Origin: Selaginella moellendorffii
Lineage: Eukaryota > Streptophyta > Lycopodiopsida > Selaginellales > Selaginellaceae
Assembly (NCBI RefSeq): GCF_000143415.4
Contig: NW_003314287.1
Location: 689,160 to 753,159, forward strand
Length of the DNA stretch: 64,000 nucleotides
Direction: 5' to 3'
Part shown: positions 34,225 through 46,878 of the stretch, piece by piece
Layout of the letters: the number at the start of each line of letters is the position of its first letter
How positions within the stretch are numbered: position 1 is the stretch's first letter
Made by a program: the position numbers and the translations under genes
The notes under the pieces: generated by a model
Seen by the model: only the letters and a program-made list of their open reading frames with translations
Database searches by the model: none
What the model was told of the DNA's origin: nothing

Positions 34225-35072
34225 CAGACTAGAGTTTTAATGGGATTTGTTTTCGCATTTGCAAATGAATAATCATACTTGTTGGAACAAGGCCATGGTA
34301 GGTAATGCTTGAGTTCCAGGTTACTTGCAAGTGGCTCGATTCCTTACACGGTACGTATGTTTTATCTTGCCTTGGTTGACTACTAACTTAAGCAATGGGT
34401 GTGTTCTTTTGTCGATCGCGTCAGGTTCTGAATTTCAGAACTGAACAGGGTCAGATCATTTCAATAATGATCAGTCAGGTGTCAGCCTTCAGGTACGTTT
34501 TCTCCAATTGAAAAATGTCTAAGTGCTCATTCTCACCTTGCTTGCATTAACACTGTTTTGTGGTCTGCTTGTGGATGCAGGCAGACCTTTGCTGAATGAT
34601 GCTGCTTTGTCAATGGTACTTCGCCGAAGTTGAATATCAAATGGTGGATCAATGGTGGTGGTGGTCCCGTGTTCCTGTTCCAAAACAGTGCCGTGTATGG
34701 AAGGACCGAAAATGCTCGTCACTGTTGCCAAAGATTCCTGAGAAGTGAGGCGCATGTTCGTAACCGGTGGTCCTAGTCCTTCAAAGGTAGGCAACTCTTT
34801 TTTAAAATTAGCTGTGCCTCCAGCTTTTGTTTTTCTTCTCAGGCCTTTCGGGATTTTTCAACCGGGCTAAAACTTTCCAGGGAGACTTTTGAGGTAAATT
34901 GCGAGCATTTGATATTACATAAACACACCATGTAGCTAGGACATTTCTTCCAGAGCTTCAAAATTCTTTGTGACTTTTTCTTTCGTGTGCTTCTGCAGTT
35001 CTTGCTAAAGACTGCTGTGCGAGAGTATGATACAGTATCGATCAGCTTCAATCAGTTCGCGCTTCCATTCAA
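34225..35072. other. Convergent intergenic region ETF-QO / AAP-A
   Basis: Holds the 3' UTRs of both flanking genes. Some splice-like signals (gtacgt, gcgtcag, ttcag) and a short open plus-strand stretch around 34590-34740 (WWINGGGGPVFLF) are seen, but no family could be assigned. Confidence 0.4.
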
Positions 35073-37174
35073 TCAGTACGTGGTCTTGAACGGCGTGTAC
35101 TTTTCGAGGCTATGGAGAATACCTTCGATAGAACCGATCCCGGCAGCGATGGATATCATCAGGCAGGCTGCACTAATGGTCTTCAGAGCAACCCAGGACC
35201 AGGACCAGCTCTCGATCCGCTTTTGCTTGATGAACATCTCGATGGGGAAGTAGACAGTGAGCGGCCAGAATCCAGCAGCACCGATCAAACCGACGATGTC
35301 GTTGAAGAAGGGAAGCAGCATTGCAGCAATGGTGGTGAAGATGACGTACATGGTTCTCCACAGGAGCCGGAAGACGTTAACTCGCCAGGTTCCAACGAAC
35401 GGGATTCGGATGGCGTGCTCAGTGTGGATGCAGCCTGATTTTGGCCACTTGTTCGCAGCAGTCGACTCCACAAACTCAAACAGTGGCTGACTGAAGACCT
35501 GTAACGTTTCAGCGCGACATACGCCGTTAAGACGACCAAGCGATCGATCAAAAGCCTACCTGATAAGCTCCGACAAGATGGACAACGATGCAGGCATTTG
35601 CAAAGTCGACGAGCCAGTAAGGGTCGTAGAAGCCGAAGCCGGTGAGAAGATTGCCCCGAGCACCATTTCCAAAGGCACCGTAGCCGAAGCATCCGACCGA
35701 CAAGTAGAAGGTGGTGGTGGTGATGATCCCAATCAGCGTCGCCTTCTTCATCGTTTTGTTCTCGGCTGGTGGTGACTTGATGGTGTCCTGGGAGTTTTCA
35801 AACAAAGGTGACAAGGAATGAGCTCTCGGACATTTACTTTTGCGATGGTTTGAAGTTGGCGTTACCTGGATTTCGATGAGAACGGTGGAGAAAGAATACG
35901 CAAACGCGATGTTGCCAAGGGCCTGGAAGACTCTCCAGACTTTCTTGGCGGGTGTTACACTGCCGAGAGTCAAACCAATGGGGACGCCGGTTGCTGATCC
36001 TAAGAGATGGCCATTCTCTGCGATTCCAAGAGGCAACGACGACGACGACGACGTTAGAAGATTTATCGACCAGAACGGGGCGAAGACAAAAGAGAAAACA
36101 AGGAAGGCTATGAAAAACAGAGCAAGAAGGAGGACCGGACCACGCACCGATGATCTTGCTGATGCCGAGTCCCAGGCCGATCCCGGAGTACGAGAACGAC
36201 ATAACGGCCGCGACGATGGACAGCCACCAGAGCTTGTGGAAGTTTGGGATCTGTGACAGCATCAGCTGGACCACTCCAAACAGAGCCATGTAGAGATTGT
36301 TGGAGGTGTTACAGGCGCCATTGTGGCCCTTGGCGTGGAAGCAGTCGGATCGATTGATGGCCCTGGGAGCAACAACAAGAGTCAGCCAACTTTGCGAGAA
36401 GAACGAAACAACAAACAATTTTGGTGGAGGAGTTTCGGAAACTTACACCATACTTATCGAGGCAGTGATGGTGTAACCGATGGCCGTTCCCATCAAGTTG
36501 CTGTACTGGACAAGCGCGCAGCACCAGAGCTGGATCTCACCTGGAGGAGCCAACACAACAACAGGCATTTAAGTCGGGAAGCGTGAACGAGGTACGCTCT
36601 TCGAGTAGAATCTCACCGAGGTTGGCTTTGACGGCGTCCTTGTATCTGTAGTTTCGCTTGCCGGTGACGGGGTCCGGAGAGCGGTAGCAATCCGTGAGCA
36701 GCAGCGACGTGAAGAAGGTGATGGCGGCGAAGATGAGCAGCACAACGGGGCCAGCGATCCAGCCAATCTGGGCCATGCTCCACGCCAGGGACAAAACTCC
36801 GCTGCCGATGACGGCGGTCACGACATGGGCCGAGGCTGTCCACACAGTTCCTGGAAGAAGAAGAAGCACAAGGAAACAAACGAAAGATCTTCATGAGTCG
36901 CCGAGAACGAAGAACTTTTCTTTTCAGCGAGGAAGAAACAAAAAGAGGAGGGGATTGATTGCCGACAACGAAAGTGATGGAAGGGATTGACAGGAAAGAG
37001 AGGAACAGCAGGAAGAAGAACAGGGAGGATGGATTCTCCACCTGTGCGGCATGGACGTCCATCGTCGTCGACGTTTTTCTGCTGCTGCTGGAGCTCCAAA
37101 GATCCGAGCTTGTGACCATTCTCAGCGTAAGAGATTCTCTCATCGTGCGAAGGAGGAAACATTCCAACAGCCAT
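35073..37174 (-). CDS. Amino acid permease (AAP/AAAP family), copy A
   Basis: Seven exons: 37174-37042, 36850-36617, 36540-36447, 36362-36148, 36017-35866, 35787-35560 and 35498-35073; 493 residues, as typical for plant AAPs (10-11 TM). Cytosolic N-terminus, then TVWTASAHVVTAVIGSGVLS (first TM with the substrate-binding GSGVLSL), LLTDCYRSPDPVTGKRNY, QYSNLMGTAIGYTITASISM, MLSQIPNFHKLWWLSIVAAV, VWRVFQALGNIAFAYSFS, TMKKATLIG, and FPIEMFIKQKRIESWSWSWV near the end. It imports amino acids with protons across the plasma membrane. Divergent to copy B at 40401-42239, with identical exon lengths for exons 2 and the last two. Confidence 0.95.
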
Positions 37175-37650
37175 TGGTCGTTTCTTTCCTTGTTTTCTTG
37201 GTTTTCTTGGGGGCTCTCGACTCGATCGTTCTTGGGCGGTGGAGAAGAGACAAGGAAATCTATGCGAGGCAGATCTTTTCCAAAAAGGCTTTAGCTGGAT
37301 TCACGCGGGATCACGCAAGGATAGAAGCAGCAGTATCAATGCGAGATTGGTAGGAGTAAAGAGAGGAGGCGATGGGTTCTTGGGCCTCCTCGCGAAAGAC
37401 ACAGGGAATGGGTGAGGAAGCAAGCAAGCAAGCAAGCGATGGAATCACATGAAAAGCCCAAATCGATTATCCAGTTCCACACACTTTCCGCGTGCTGTCC
37501 TGCAAAGATCTTTCGAGCACGACTCGAGACAATGCGATGGTGATTCTCTCCTCTTCTTTCTCTAAGTTCTCTCCCTTCTTTGCTATCTACGGCCTGGGCG
37601 GGCAATGGGTTTTTATACTACGATACGCCCAGGTGAGATTAATCAAGCAC
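37175..37650. promoter_or_regulatory. 5' flank of AAP-A
   Basis: Upstream region of the minus-strand AAP-A start. It contains a short agcaagcaagcaagc run at about 37418-37436. No clear TATA box was assigned. Confidence 0.35.
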
Positions 37651-38213
37651 GCTAAGAGAAAGGAAAAACTCGCCACTGTTGCTAATAACACCACTGTTGC
37701 CACTGTTGTTTCCGTCCAAATCCATTCACTCGGAAGCCTCTTGGAAACAAAGAAAAACCCATCAGAGGGGAGGAAGAAGAGTACGAAAGCGTACGGCAGG
37801 ATGGTGTCGGTCGTGTACGGTAGCAGAATGCGTACGGCGGACGGGTTTTCAAAGAGCGAGCCTCCCAAAATGCCGCGACTGACATTTAATTCTTCGGCCG
37901 GCCCTAATTTTGGGGCCCTCGCTAAGAGAAAGGAAAAACTCGCCACTGTTGCTAATAAGACGCGATGGAATCCATCCGTCCAAATCCATTCACTCGGAAG
38001 CCTCTTGGAAACAAAGAAAAACCCATCAGAGGGGAGGAAGAAGAGTACGAAAGCGTACGGCAGGATGGTGTCGGTCGTGTACGGTAGCAGAATGCGTACG
38101 GCGGACGGGTTTTCAAAGAGCGAGCCTCCCAAAATGCCGCGACTGGGCACTCATGGGTGGCGTCTGATTTGAGCACATTTAATTCTTCGGCCGGCCCTAA
38201 TTTTGGGGCCCTC
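37651..38213. repeat. Direct tandem duplication, ~270 bp x2
   Basis: The segment 37651-37920 (starting gctaagagaaaggaaaaact, ending ttttggggccctc) is followed at once by a second copy, 37921-38213. The two differ by small indels: copy 1 has extra ccactgttgcc units, copy 2 an extra gggcactcatgggtggcgtc segment. Long open frames on both strands (for example 37587-38150, -) come from the repeat and show no family. It ends with palindromic-looking ttcggccggcc. Confidence 0.9.
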
Positions 38214-40100
38214 AATAATGCCCCCCCGTCCCATTGAACGTCGCGTGCCCGCCACCATTTGTTGGAGACGCTCTAGGTTTATCTTACGGAAGAATTCCTT
38301 GACTCTTTGTAACAATGTGGCAGAAGGCTAGCAGTCTGTGACAAGAATAGGGCTGGACACGTCGTCAACCCGTGGCAGGCATAAAAAAGTATGTGCGTCC
38401 TAGAGAGAGAAGAGAATCAACTCAAAAGCTCTAGAATGCAAATCTCATATTCGCAAGTTCGCGAATATTTACATAGGTGTTGCGAATCTGGCTCCCAGCT
38501 TTTGGGATCACCGCATTGGAGAGTGTGTGGGAGAGAGAGAGAGAGAGAGAGAGAGTTATAGTTTTGCTTGAAAACAAACGAGGGGAAATTCCACCACCGT
38601 CCCAAGTGGACTCGTCTTTTTGGGTGGTAGCTCTGATTATCTTTGCTTAGATGGTTTCGAGAATCATCGTGGAAGAATAGGAGACAAATGAGCACTTCGA
38701 ATTTCAAGTGTTCCCAAAGGCAACCGCAAACGAACCGTGACCTCCAATCTTTTCGGGCATGGTGGCTTGAATCATAGCTCCGAGCTCCAAAAAACTCTTA
38801 AAGTTGGCAAAGAAATAACCTAAACCATGGCCAACACCGACCATCTGAAGCTTCTGGACACAAAATCTCTTGTCAATCAAGTCAATAATCGGGGAAATCC
38901 ACATTCTTTTTAGAAAAGGTGTGTTCTTTAGTGTTCTCCCTCGACACTGTGTGACCGCACAGTGCCAGATGCCAAATTTCCAGCTCCTTGCTTGACAAAA
39001 GAGAGAGAGGATCAGTTTTGTTCTCTCTCTCTCTCTCTCTGTGTCTCTGTCTCTCTCTCTCTCTCTCTGTGTCTCTGTCTCTCTCTCTCGTGAAACTTGT
39101 CATTCTCTCCGTGGTGTTTGTGTCCCAGGGCATCTTGGACAAGCGGATCAATGGAATTTTTTACTCACAGAAAAAGTTTTCGACCGTGCTCTTCCGTCGT
39201 CGGCTGCGTAGATTCCTTCAAACAAAGCTGCCCAAAGGGAAAAGATCTAGAAAAGGAAGAAGCAAGTAGTGCAAACTTCGCCTCGATCTTAGAACCATGG
39301 CGTTTTCATCCCAGTGGATCGATCCATTGGTGATTGATTGATTGGTTCTCTTCGGGAGCACTCGCAACTTTTAGACCAGTCGTAAAGCTCGTTCGCGCAG
39401 ATCCACCGCCGCAGCACGTCTTGGCGTGGAGCAGACCTTGCTTGACTTTATGTCGGCTTGATCATCCAATCGATTCTTCCGTCCGGCACGATTTGCTCAT
39501 GAACTGAATCTAGTGATTGACGAAGCTCTTCCAAGATCTTTTGCAACCTCGAAAAAAAAAGCAAAATTTTCATATGATTTTAGCGTGTGATTTTGGGCGG
39601 AGCTTCTTCGACGAACTTAGAGATCTAGATTGAGAAGAATCAAAGCTGACATTCTTCCAGGTGCCTTTTCCGCGTTGCATGATCATCGAATGAGAGATCT
39701 CGATGAAAACATTCCAGTTTCCGGATCCGGAAGTGTGATCCCACCCAAAGCTTACACGTTACCAAGATTCACTCTGTTGTTACCTATGTTACACGTTTCT
39801 TGGGACTGGTCTAATGGAATCCGCCCCATCTCTATGGTTTTCGATCACGTTTCCACCTTTTCTATGATAGTGGGATTCCTTATAAACTATTTTCACTTTC
39901 TTTTATTCTAGTATAAAACGTTGCAACAATGTAAGGGTGGAATAATCTTTGCAAGTGGCGATAATGGACTCGAGTCCATTCTAGTCAAGTCAAACCGTGC
40001 TGACGCGGCATTCTATTTTCCTAGCTGGCAAGAGCCCAACCGTCGGATGGAAACAAAAGGCTCGTCCTCATGACATGGAAAGGGCAAGACGTGACAGTTA
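38214..40100. other. Intergenic region between the two AAP genes
   Basis: No convincing gene. Contains a (GA)n tract at 38530-38556, a (CT)n tract at 39022-39090 and several short frames without a recognised family (for example 38704-38904, -). Confidence 0.5.
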
Positions 40101-40230
40101 TGCATGGGTCTTTAACGGCCTCGATCGCGCCACGTCATGCGGGGCGTGTACGTCTCATTCCTCGTCACCAGTTGTGTGATGACACGTGGCGGTTACGCCG
40201 CGCTTTCATCATTCCCTCCCATATATCTTT
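40085..40230 (+). promoter_or_regulatory. ACGT-rich promoter segment of AAP-B
   Basis: Within about 100 bp there are four ACGT cores: aagacgtgacag (40086), cgccacgtcatg (about 40129), gtgtacgtctc (about 40147) and gacacgtggcgg (about 40181, a perfect ABRE/G-box). A TATA-like catatatc lies at about 40220. Plant bZIP factors (ABF/TGA/HY5 class) bind such cores. About 170 bp separate the TATA from the ATG. Function is inferred from motif density only. Confidence 0.45.
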
Positions 40231-40400
40231 CAAACTCCAAGAAAGTGTGTGATTTTAGGGCTGCCGCTTATTTTAGGGAGGAGAAAGAATGGGAGGGGAG
40301 CTAGATTCCGCCGCGAGCGCGCTATTCTGAGGGAACTAGGCCAGCGATCGATCGAAAGTAGTTCCCATTCCGCGGCACAGTGGATTCTAGCAGCAGCAAC

Positions 40401-42239
40401 ATGACCGCGGGGCTGGATTCTTCTCTCCCGAATGGCGCCGAGGCCAGCATCGACATGCGATTCCATGGCGGCGCCGGAGGCAGCGAGAAACAAGTGGAGC
40501 GCACAGGTATGGGGATCGAGCGAGCAAGAAAGGGTTTTTCCTTTAGTTTTCGCATAGCTTCCATTTTTTTTCTTTGGGCTTTGCATGGCGTCTAAAGATC
40601 TGGGCTTTCTGCGCAGGGAACGTTTGCACTGCCTCCGCTCATGTAATCACTGCCGTGATTGGATCCGGAGTGTTGTCCCTTGCATGGAGCATCGCCCAGT
40701 TTGGATGGGTTCCCGGCCCAGCTATTCTATTTATTTTTTCCATCGTGACCTTCTATGCGTCTTTGCTCCTCGCGGATTGCTACAGGAGCCCAGACCCGGC
40801 CTTTGGGAGAAGGAACACTACCTACATTGATGCCGTCAAGAACATCTTGGGTGAGCTTAAAGTTCTATAGTTCTTTTGTTCCCAAGTAACTTTTTTTTTC
40901 TTTTGGTTGTGCTTCTAGGTGGCAGGCAAGAATGGTTTTGCGGTCTCGCCCAGTATGGCAATCTCATCGGTGCTACTATTGGATACACCATAACTTCTGG
41001 GAAGAGCATGGTGGCGATTAGCAAAGGTCACTGTTTACGCCATAACCGGCACCTAAGCAATCCATCATCGTGCAACATCCATGACGGGAGGTACTTGCTC
41101 GTTTTCGGAGCTGCTCAGCTCCTCTTCTCGCAGATACCAGACATACACCAGATTTGGTGGCTTTCCATCGTCGCGTCGATCATGTCTTTTTCGTATTCGT
41201 TTGTCGGGCTGGGTCTCAGCGCTGGTCAAGCAGTACGTAAGTAGAGCGAAACACGTTTGCGCTGATTCTTTACTCATGTTTTCGTGATTCAGATGGAACT
41301 CAAGGTACCGCATTTGGGATTGGCATTGGACCTGGACCGCACTCTGTCAGCTCAGCTGATAAAGTCTGGGGTATACTCCAGGCGCTTGGGAATATTGCTT
41401 TTGCTTACTCGTTCTCATCCATCCTTATCGAGATTCAAGTATTTGTGTTCAGTCAGAGCATTTTTTTCCTTTCGAACTCAAGTGGGTTTGATTGATTGTC
41501 TGACAGGATACACTCAAGTCGCCCCCATCCGAGAACGTAAGCATGAAGAGAGCTACGTCAATCGGTGTTCTCGTCACCACCATATTCTACATGGCTGTCG
41601 GCTGCGTCGGCTACGCAGCTTTTGGAAACGATGCTCCGGGAAATCTCTTGACCGGATTCGCGCACAGCAAGTTGTTCTGGCTTGTCGACTTTGCGAACAT
41701 CTGCATCATCATCCATCTCGTCGGCGGCTATCAGGTAACGTAACCTCAGCTTTCCTGGCTTTCAAAGCTGGAGAACAAATTCCTTTTTCTAACACGCTCT
41801 CCCGACTTGACAGGTATATGCTCAACCAGTGTTCGCGCTGGGGGAATGGTACGCCTCCCAGAAGTGGCCAAAGTCGAACCTCGTAAACAGGGAATACTCC
41901 GTAACGGTGCTCACCCCGAGGATTGGAGTTTTCAGGTTCACCATCTTCAAGCTCTTCTGGCGGACCTTGTTCGTGCTCTTCACGACCATTGTCTCGCTCG
42001 TGTTCCCGTTTTTCAACGCCGTCATCGGCCTGGTTGGAGCCATCACCTTCTGGCCGCTCACCGTCTACTTCCCGGTGGAGATGTACTCGAAGCAGTCGGG
42101 CGTGCGGAGGTGGTCGTGCAAGGCTATGGCACTCCAGAGCTTGAGCTTTGTGTGCTTCCTCGTCTCGCTGTCCGCGGCCGTGGGATCGGTACAGGGAATC
42201 ATCAGCTCGTCCAGGCGCTACAAGCCGTTTGAGTTCTAA
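40401..42239 (+). CDS. Amino acid permease (AAP/AAAP family), copy B
   Basis: Six exons: 40401-40506, 40617-40850, 40919-41236, 41293-41438, 41507-41734 and 41814-42239; 485 residues. Motifs parallel copy A: NVCTASAHVITAVIGSGVLS, LLADCYRSPDPAFGRRNTTY, QYGNLIGATIGYTITSGKSM, LLFSQIPDIHQIWWLSIVAS, VWGILQALGNIAFAYSFSS, SMKRATSIG, and WPLTVYFPVEMYSKQSGVRR. Exon 3 spans the position of copy A's third intron without interruption, so copy B has lost that intron (or A gained it). The segment GHCLRHNRHLSNPSSCN is diverged from the usual KRSNCFH loop. Divergent orientation suggests inverted duplication of an ancestral gene. Confidence 0.95.
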
Positions 42240-43295
42240 GAGAAGTTTCCAAGTTTCCTTTCAAGAGTTCGTTCCAAGGCGAAAGAATGCAAAGCTACCA
42301 TGTCCACTTGGGAGGAGGAAAACTAAACGTTTCTTCTTGCCTCACAAGGATCGAAATCAAAGTGGTATTTTTTTTTCTCTCCTTGGCTGTAGATCTTGTA
42401 AGGAATTTTCTTCCAGAGAATGAGATGATGGTATGTGTCCGGGAGTGTTTGGTTATACTCATTCCATCGCCGCCTCTCGCGAGCACGCGCTGGAAGACGA
42501 CTGGGCATCGGACGGCTGGGAGATGGCCTTGCCAAGTAAGCCCTAAAAACAGAGTCCCCTGTTTAGGGTTCTCGGACATCGTGCTCTTTGACAAATCTGG
42601 GTGGTACCAATTGGAATGAGCGCTCCTCTCTTTTTTCTACATGGTGGTTTTTCTTCTCTGCATTGGTACGAGCGATGGATTCGAGCGCGCGTCTTTGTTT
42701 TGCGTGATCTTTTCCACAGCCCAAAGGGCCACGAATAATTCGTGATTCGAAATCCTAGGAGATAGAACAAAGATCTCTCCTCTATAGTGAATGATCAAAT
42801 GGGAATTGTTTTCAGCCGACATTCCTTTCAATCTTATAGTTTACTTTCTCTCTCTCTCTCTCTCTCGCTCTTTTCTTTGATTTTCTTTGATATCCATATC
42901 CTATTCTCTCTGTTAGCTATGGCTGGTGTTTCTTTGTCATGGCAGAGTTTGGGCAGGACCGGCCAAGCACGGGTGTGAAAGAAAAGCTCTGGCTTCTCAG
43001 TCAAGATTTCTTTCTTTTTATTCTCTCTGCGATTTGTATGGAGATCAGATTTTGAAAGGCGAAATGCCAAGATGATTCCATGTTCCTCTCCCTCCATTTC
43101 CGAGATAATGGATCGATCTATAATCAAATTGGCCGAAAGGGCTTGCTCCTGGAATCGATTTGTCCGAACCAAAAGCGACAATCCCCTCAAAAGCTGTGCG
43201 TGTGTCACTCCTTCCCCTGTTCTTGTTGTTGTTGGATTAATAGACCCGCGCGCGCACAGTGAGACGAGAAAGGAGGACAGCGATAGGGAGTGAGA

Positions 43296-43338
<43 letters not shown>

Positions 43339-43627
43339 TCATTAAGATCAGTGTACACCGGTCTCGACTCCGATCGCTCGCGATTGCTCCATCCATCTAT
43401 CCATTCCTGTGTATATATTCCTCTTCTCTCATTCAATGCTCTTCCCGGTGTTTGTCATAGTGGAGCTTTCCTTTCCATTTTTTCTGCCTCAGTGGAACCA
43501 GCACCACCATAAAACTATGGCGATTGTCACATACGATGCCTCTGTAGGAAGTTTAAATCGCGGGAATTTGCTCGTGCTCTAGTCTCACGATTTGATCCAT
43601 CTCTTTTCCTCTCTTTTTTCTGATATC
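42240..43627. other. Intergenic region AAP-B / subtilase
   Basis: No supported gene. (CT)n microsatellites at 42845-42870 and 43299-43333 (the latter about 300 bp upstream of the subtilase ATG). A 200-codon minus-strand frame (42834-43436) is low-complexity and spans both CT tracts. Confidence 0.55.
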
Positions 43628-46600
43628 ATGGGAGCTCCTCGAGAGCTGCTACTGCCGCTACTCTTTCTCGTTACTCTTGTCCCTCCAGCCATCGGCATTC
43701 TAGAACGAGAGCATTTAAAGCACGAGTACGAGCGTAACGAGAGTAACGAGAGGAAGGTTTACCTGGTGGTTGTGAGAGGGAGGCCGGTCGTTCATTATCA
43801 AGGAGGCATTCCCGGATTTCCTGCGACATCGAGCAAGCAAAGAATCAACAATGCTCTCAGGTATAGCGATCGAAACAATCTTTCTCGATGGAACGTGAAT
43901 AAGAAAGCTTTGATTGCTAGGATTGGTTTTCCTTGCGGATGGATCACAGAGCTTTGGTTTTTGCAGTGACGAGGACAAGAATTACGCCTCGCTGCTCGTC
44001 GCGCGGCATGACGAACTTCTCGCCAAGGCCTTTCCAGGCGAGAAGAGCTACCGGAAGCTCTACAGCTATCACCACTTGATCAATGGATTCGCGGTGGAGC
44101 TGACTGAAACACAGGTAAGAAACTCATGTCATCCCAGCGATCGAAGGCGGTAAAACTCTCTTCTGATCAAAGGCAGCGCGGCTGGAGAGAATGGACGACG
44201 TTGTCCACGTCGAGCGAGACGAGCGAGTCCAGACGATGACCACTCACACCCCGGAGTACATGGGACTGCCCGGGAAGTGCTGGCCAAAGCTGGGAGGCGT
44301 CGCGAATGCTGGGCAGGGAGTGGTGATTGGAATCGTCGACACCGGCATTGACCCCTCCCACCAGAGCTTCAAATCCTCTTCGTCTTCCACGAAATCATCT
44401 TCCAGTAGTCCAGTTAAGTTTACTGGGAAATGCGAGGTTGCGAACGAATTCCCGCAAGGCTCCTGCTCGGGGAAGATTGTTGGAGCCCGGCACTTTGCGC
44501 AGGCCGCGATTGCTTCCGGGGAGTTCAACGCCAGCGTTCACTACGCGTCGCCCCTGGATGGAGATGGACATGGCACGTAAGTTTGTGCTCTATGATCACA
44601 TATCACTTGATCATCGCGCTCTTTCTTCTCTTCATCAGCCACACTGCTGCTACTGCTGCTGGGAATAGCGGCGTCTCGGTTGTCGTCAATGGCTTCAACT
44701 TTGGGAGCTCCAGCGGCATGGCACCCGCGGCAAAGTAAGTCGAGCGAAGAAAGAACGACTTAAACATCTCGGGCTTTCATACAGAATCGCGGTGTACAAG
44801 GCGCTCTACCGATACATTGGAGGCTTCTTCGCGGACGTGGTCGCCGCCATCGATCAAGTAAGCTCGCTCGCTATAGCAACTTGCAAGCTCACGGGTTTCT
44901 TTGTTTCGTTCAACTTGGGTCGTTCTCCTGCCTCGTTTCTCTTCGTTTTCCTCCATTTCTCGTCACATTGCTTTGTGTGATCGATCAGGCTGTTGCCGAT
45001 GGAGTGGACGTGCTGAGCCTTTCAGTCGGGCCCAACGGGCTCCCACGCCGGAACTTGACATTCATGAGCACCTTCGACCTGGCGCTGCTGTCGGCCGTCA
45101 AGGCGGGCGTGTTTGTAACCCAGGCTGTTGGAAACGGGGGACCGTATCCCCGGACCAGCCTGTCCTTCAGCCCCTGGATATTCTCCGTAGCAGCGGCCAC
45201 CCACGACAGGACCTACCCAAACGCCATCACCCTCGGGAGCAACATCACCATCACGGGAACCGGCCTCGCATGTAAGATACACGCAAGTGTACTGCCTTCT
45301 GTGGCTTTCCTCGTCGTTATCTTGCCCCTCCGCCACCTTTTTTGTGCCCGCCAGCTGCTCCGTTGACGTGCCATGCTTGCCAGCTGATGTAATGTGGGGC
45401 TTTCTGGGTATTGTTTGCAGCCGGGACAAATGGCAGCTTCAGCCTTATCACCGCAGCAGATGCCACCAATGGGAATGTGTCCAGGATCCTTGTCGATGAG
45501 TGCCAGGACGCCGGGAACTACAACAGGTCGCTCGTCAGCGGCAGGATTCTCGTGTGCAGCTACAGCCTGCGGTATCTGTTCGGGGTGTCGACGCTGGCCG
45601 ACGCGGTTGTGGCCGCGCAAGCGCTCAGAGCGTCCGGGCTTGTGTTTCTGGCCACGCCCGACCTCGACGGCCACAGCTTCCCGCCGTCCCCGATCGGCTT
45701 CCCGGCGATCATCATCCCCAGCTCCAAAGACTCCGCGGTAAAGTTCATCCGCCACCTTTCTTGGATCTTAACTATCTCACTGCATTTGCCGCTAGGTGTT
45801 GCTCCACTACTACAACACGTCCACGAGAAGAGACGAGTCAGGCAGGCTCTCGAGCTCCGCGGCCATGGCCACCATAGCAGGAGGCCGCGAAGCTCTTTTC
45901 AGCTTCTCGGCACCAAAGGTGGCGACGTACTCGTCCCGGGGCCCGGACGTGAATAGCAACAACCTGGACGTGGCTGATGTGCTCAAGCCCAACATCCTGG
46001 CTCCCGGGAACCTCATCTGGGCGGCGTGGTCCTCGATCGGGAGTGACGAGCGGGAGTTCGAAGGCCAGGAGTTTGCACTCATCTCCGGGACGAGCATGGC
46101 CACGCCCCACATCGCCGGCATCGCGGCGCTCGTCAAGCAGCGGTTCCCGTCGCTCAGCCCCGCCGGGATCGCGTCGGCCATGTCCACCACCGCTCTCACT
46201 CTCGACTCCAATGGCCAGCCACTACTCGCACAGCACCCCTCGAGCAATGTCGACTCCATTCTCGGCCCGGCCACCCCATTCGACTTTGGAGCCGGTTTTG
46301 TGAATCCCGCAGCGGCGATTGATCCTGGCTTGATCTTCGATGCCGGTGAGTTTTTCTATTCGATCGCGTTCGTCTCGACTAAGGCGTTTTTGCTGCCAGG
46401 ATTCCGAGACTACATCCAGTTCTTGTGCTCCATTCCGGCTCTCAGCAACTCGACAGTGTCAGCCGCGACTGGATCGTCTTGCTTGTCATCGCCATCGTCA
46501 CCCTCTTCGTCCTCCTCAAACACCACCGCTGCCGCCAGCATTTCTTCCAGCTTTGCCTCGGATCTTAACACTCCATACGTGAGTATCGCGAGCCTCAATG

Positions 46601-46878
46601 GCGCCAGATCTGTGGTGAGAATCGCGACAAGCGTGAGCGAGAGGGACGAGGCTTACAATGCTACATTGGTCGTCCCCGCCGGGGTCTCAGTGACGGTACA
46701 ACCATCGAGTTTCTCCGTGCGCGGTGGACAATTGGTCAAGTTGACGCTCACTCTCAAGGCTCTAGTCACCTCTTCGGCTCCCAGTTTTGGGGAGCTCCTC
46801 CTGGATGGCGATCGGGGACACAGGCTTCATCTCCCCATTTGCGTCAGCTCCAAGATCGCCTCCTCCGGTACCTCCTGA
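43628..46878 (+). CDS. Subtilisin-like serine protease (plant subtilase, S8)
   Basis: Nine exons: 43628-43860, 43967-44114, 44173-44576, 44639-44734, 44785-44857, 44989-45271, 45421-45737, 45796-46345 and 46400-46878; 860 residues. Signal peptide (LLLPLLFLVTLVPPAIG). I9 propeptide: KVYLVVVRGRPVVHYQGG..YSYHHLINGFAVELTETQ. Catalytic Asp in GIVDTGIDPSHQ, His in DGDGHGTHTAATAAGN, oxyanion Asn in QAVGNGGPYPRT, Ser in ISGTSMATPHIAGIAAL. A protease-associated insert lies between His and Ser (IIIPSSKDSA). C-terminal Fn3-like domain: ATLVVPAGVSVTVQPSSFSV. Secreted to the apoplast; substrates unknown. Downstream sequence continues into a broken PNGase A, mirroring the arrangement at 52236-56046. Confidence 0.95.

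Noticed and set aside
34590-34740. Plus-strand stretch reading NGTSPKLNIKWWINGGGGPVFLF
   Set aside because: Slightly reminiscent of a hydrolase start but too short, with stops on both sides and no matching exons. Left as 3' flank.
37587-38150. 187-codon minus-strand frame across the 270-bp tandem duplication (and a 226-codon plus frame)
   Set aside because: Both strands are open over the repeat, no domain is recognisable, and the repeated protein text merely mirrors the DNA duplication. Kept as a repeat instead.
42834-43436. 200-codon minus-strand frame
   Set aside because: Spans two CT microsatellites (Arg-Glu runs), no family and no splice support.
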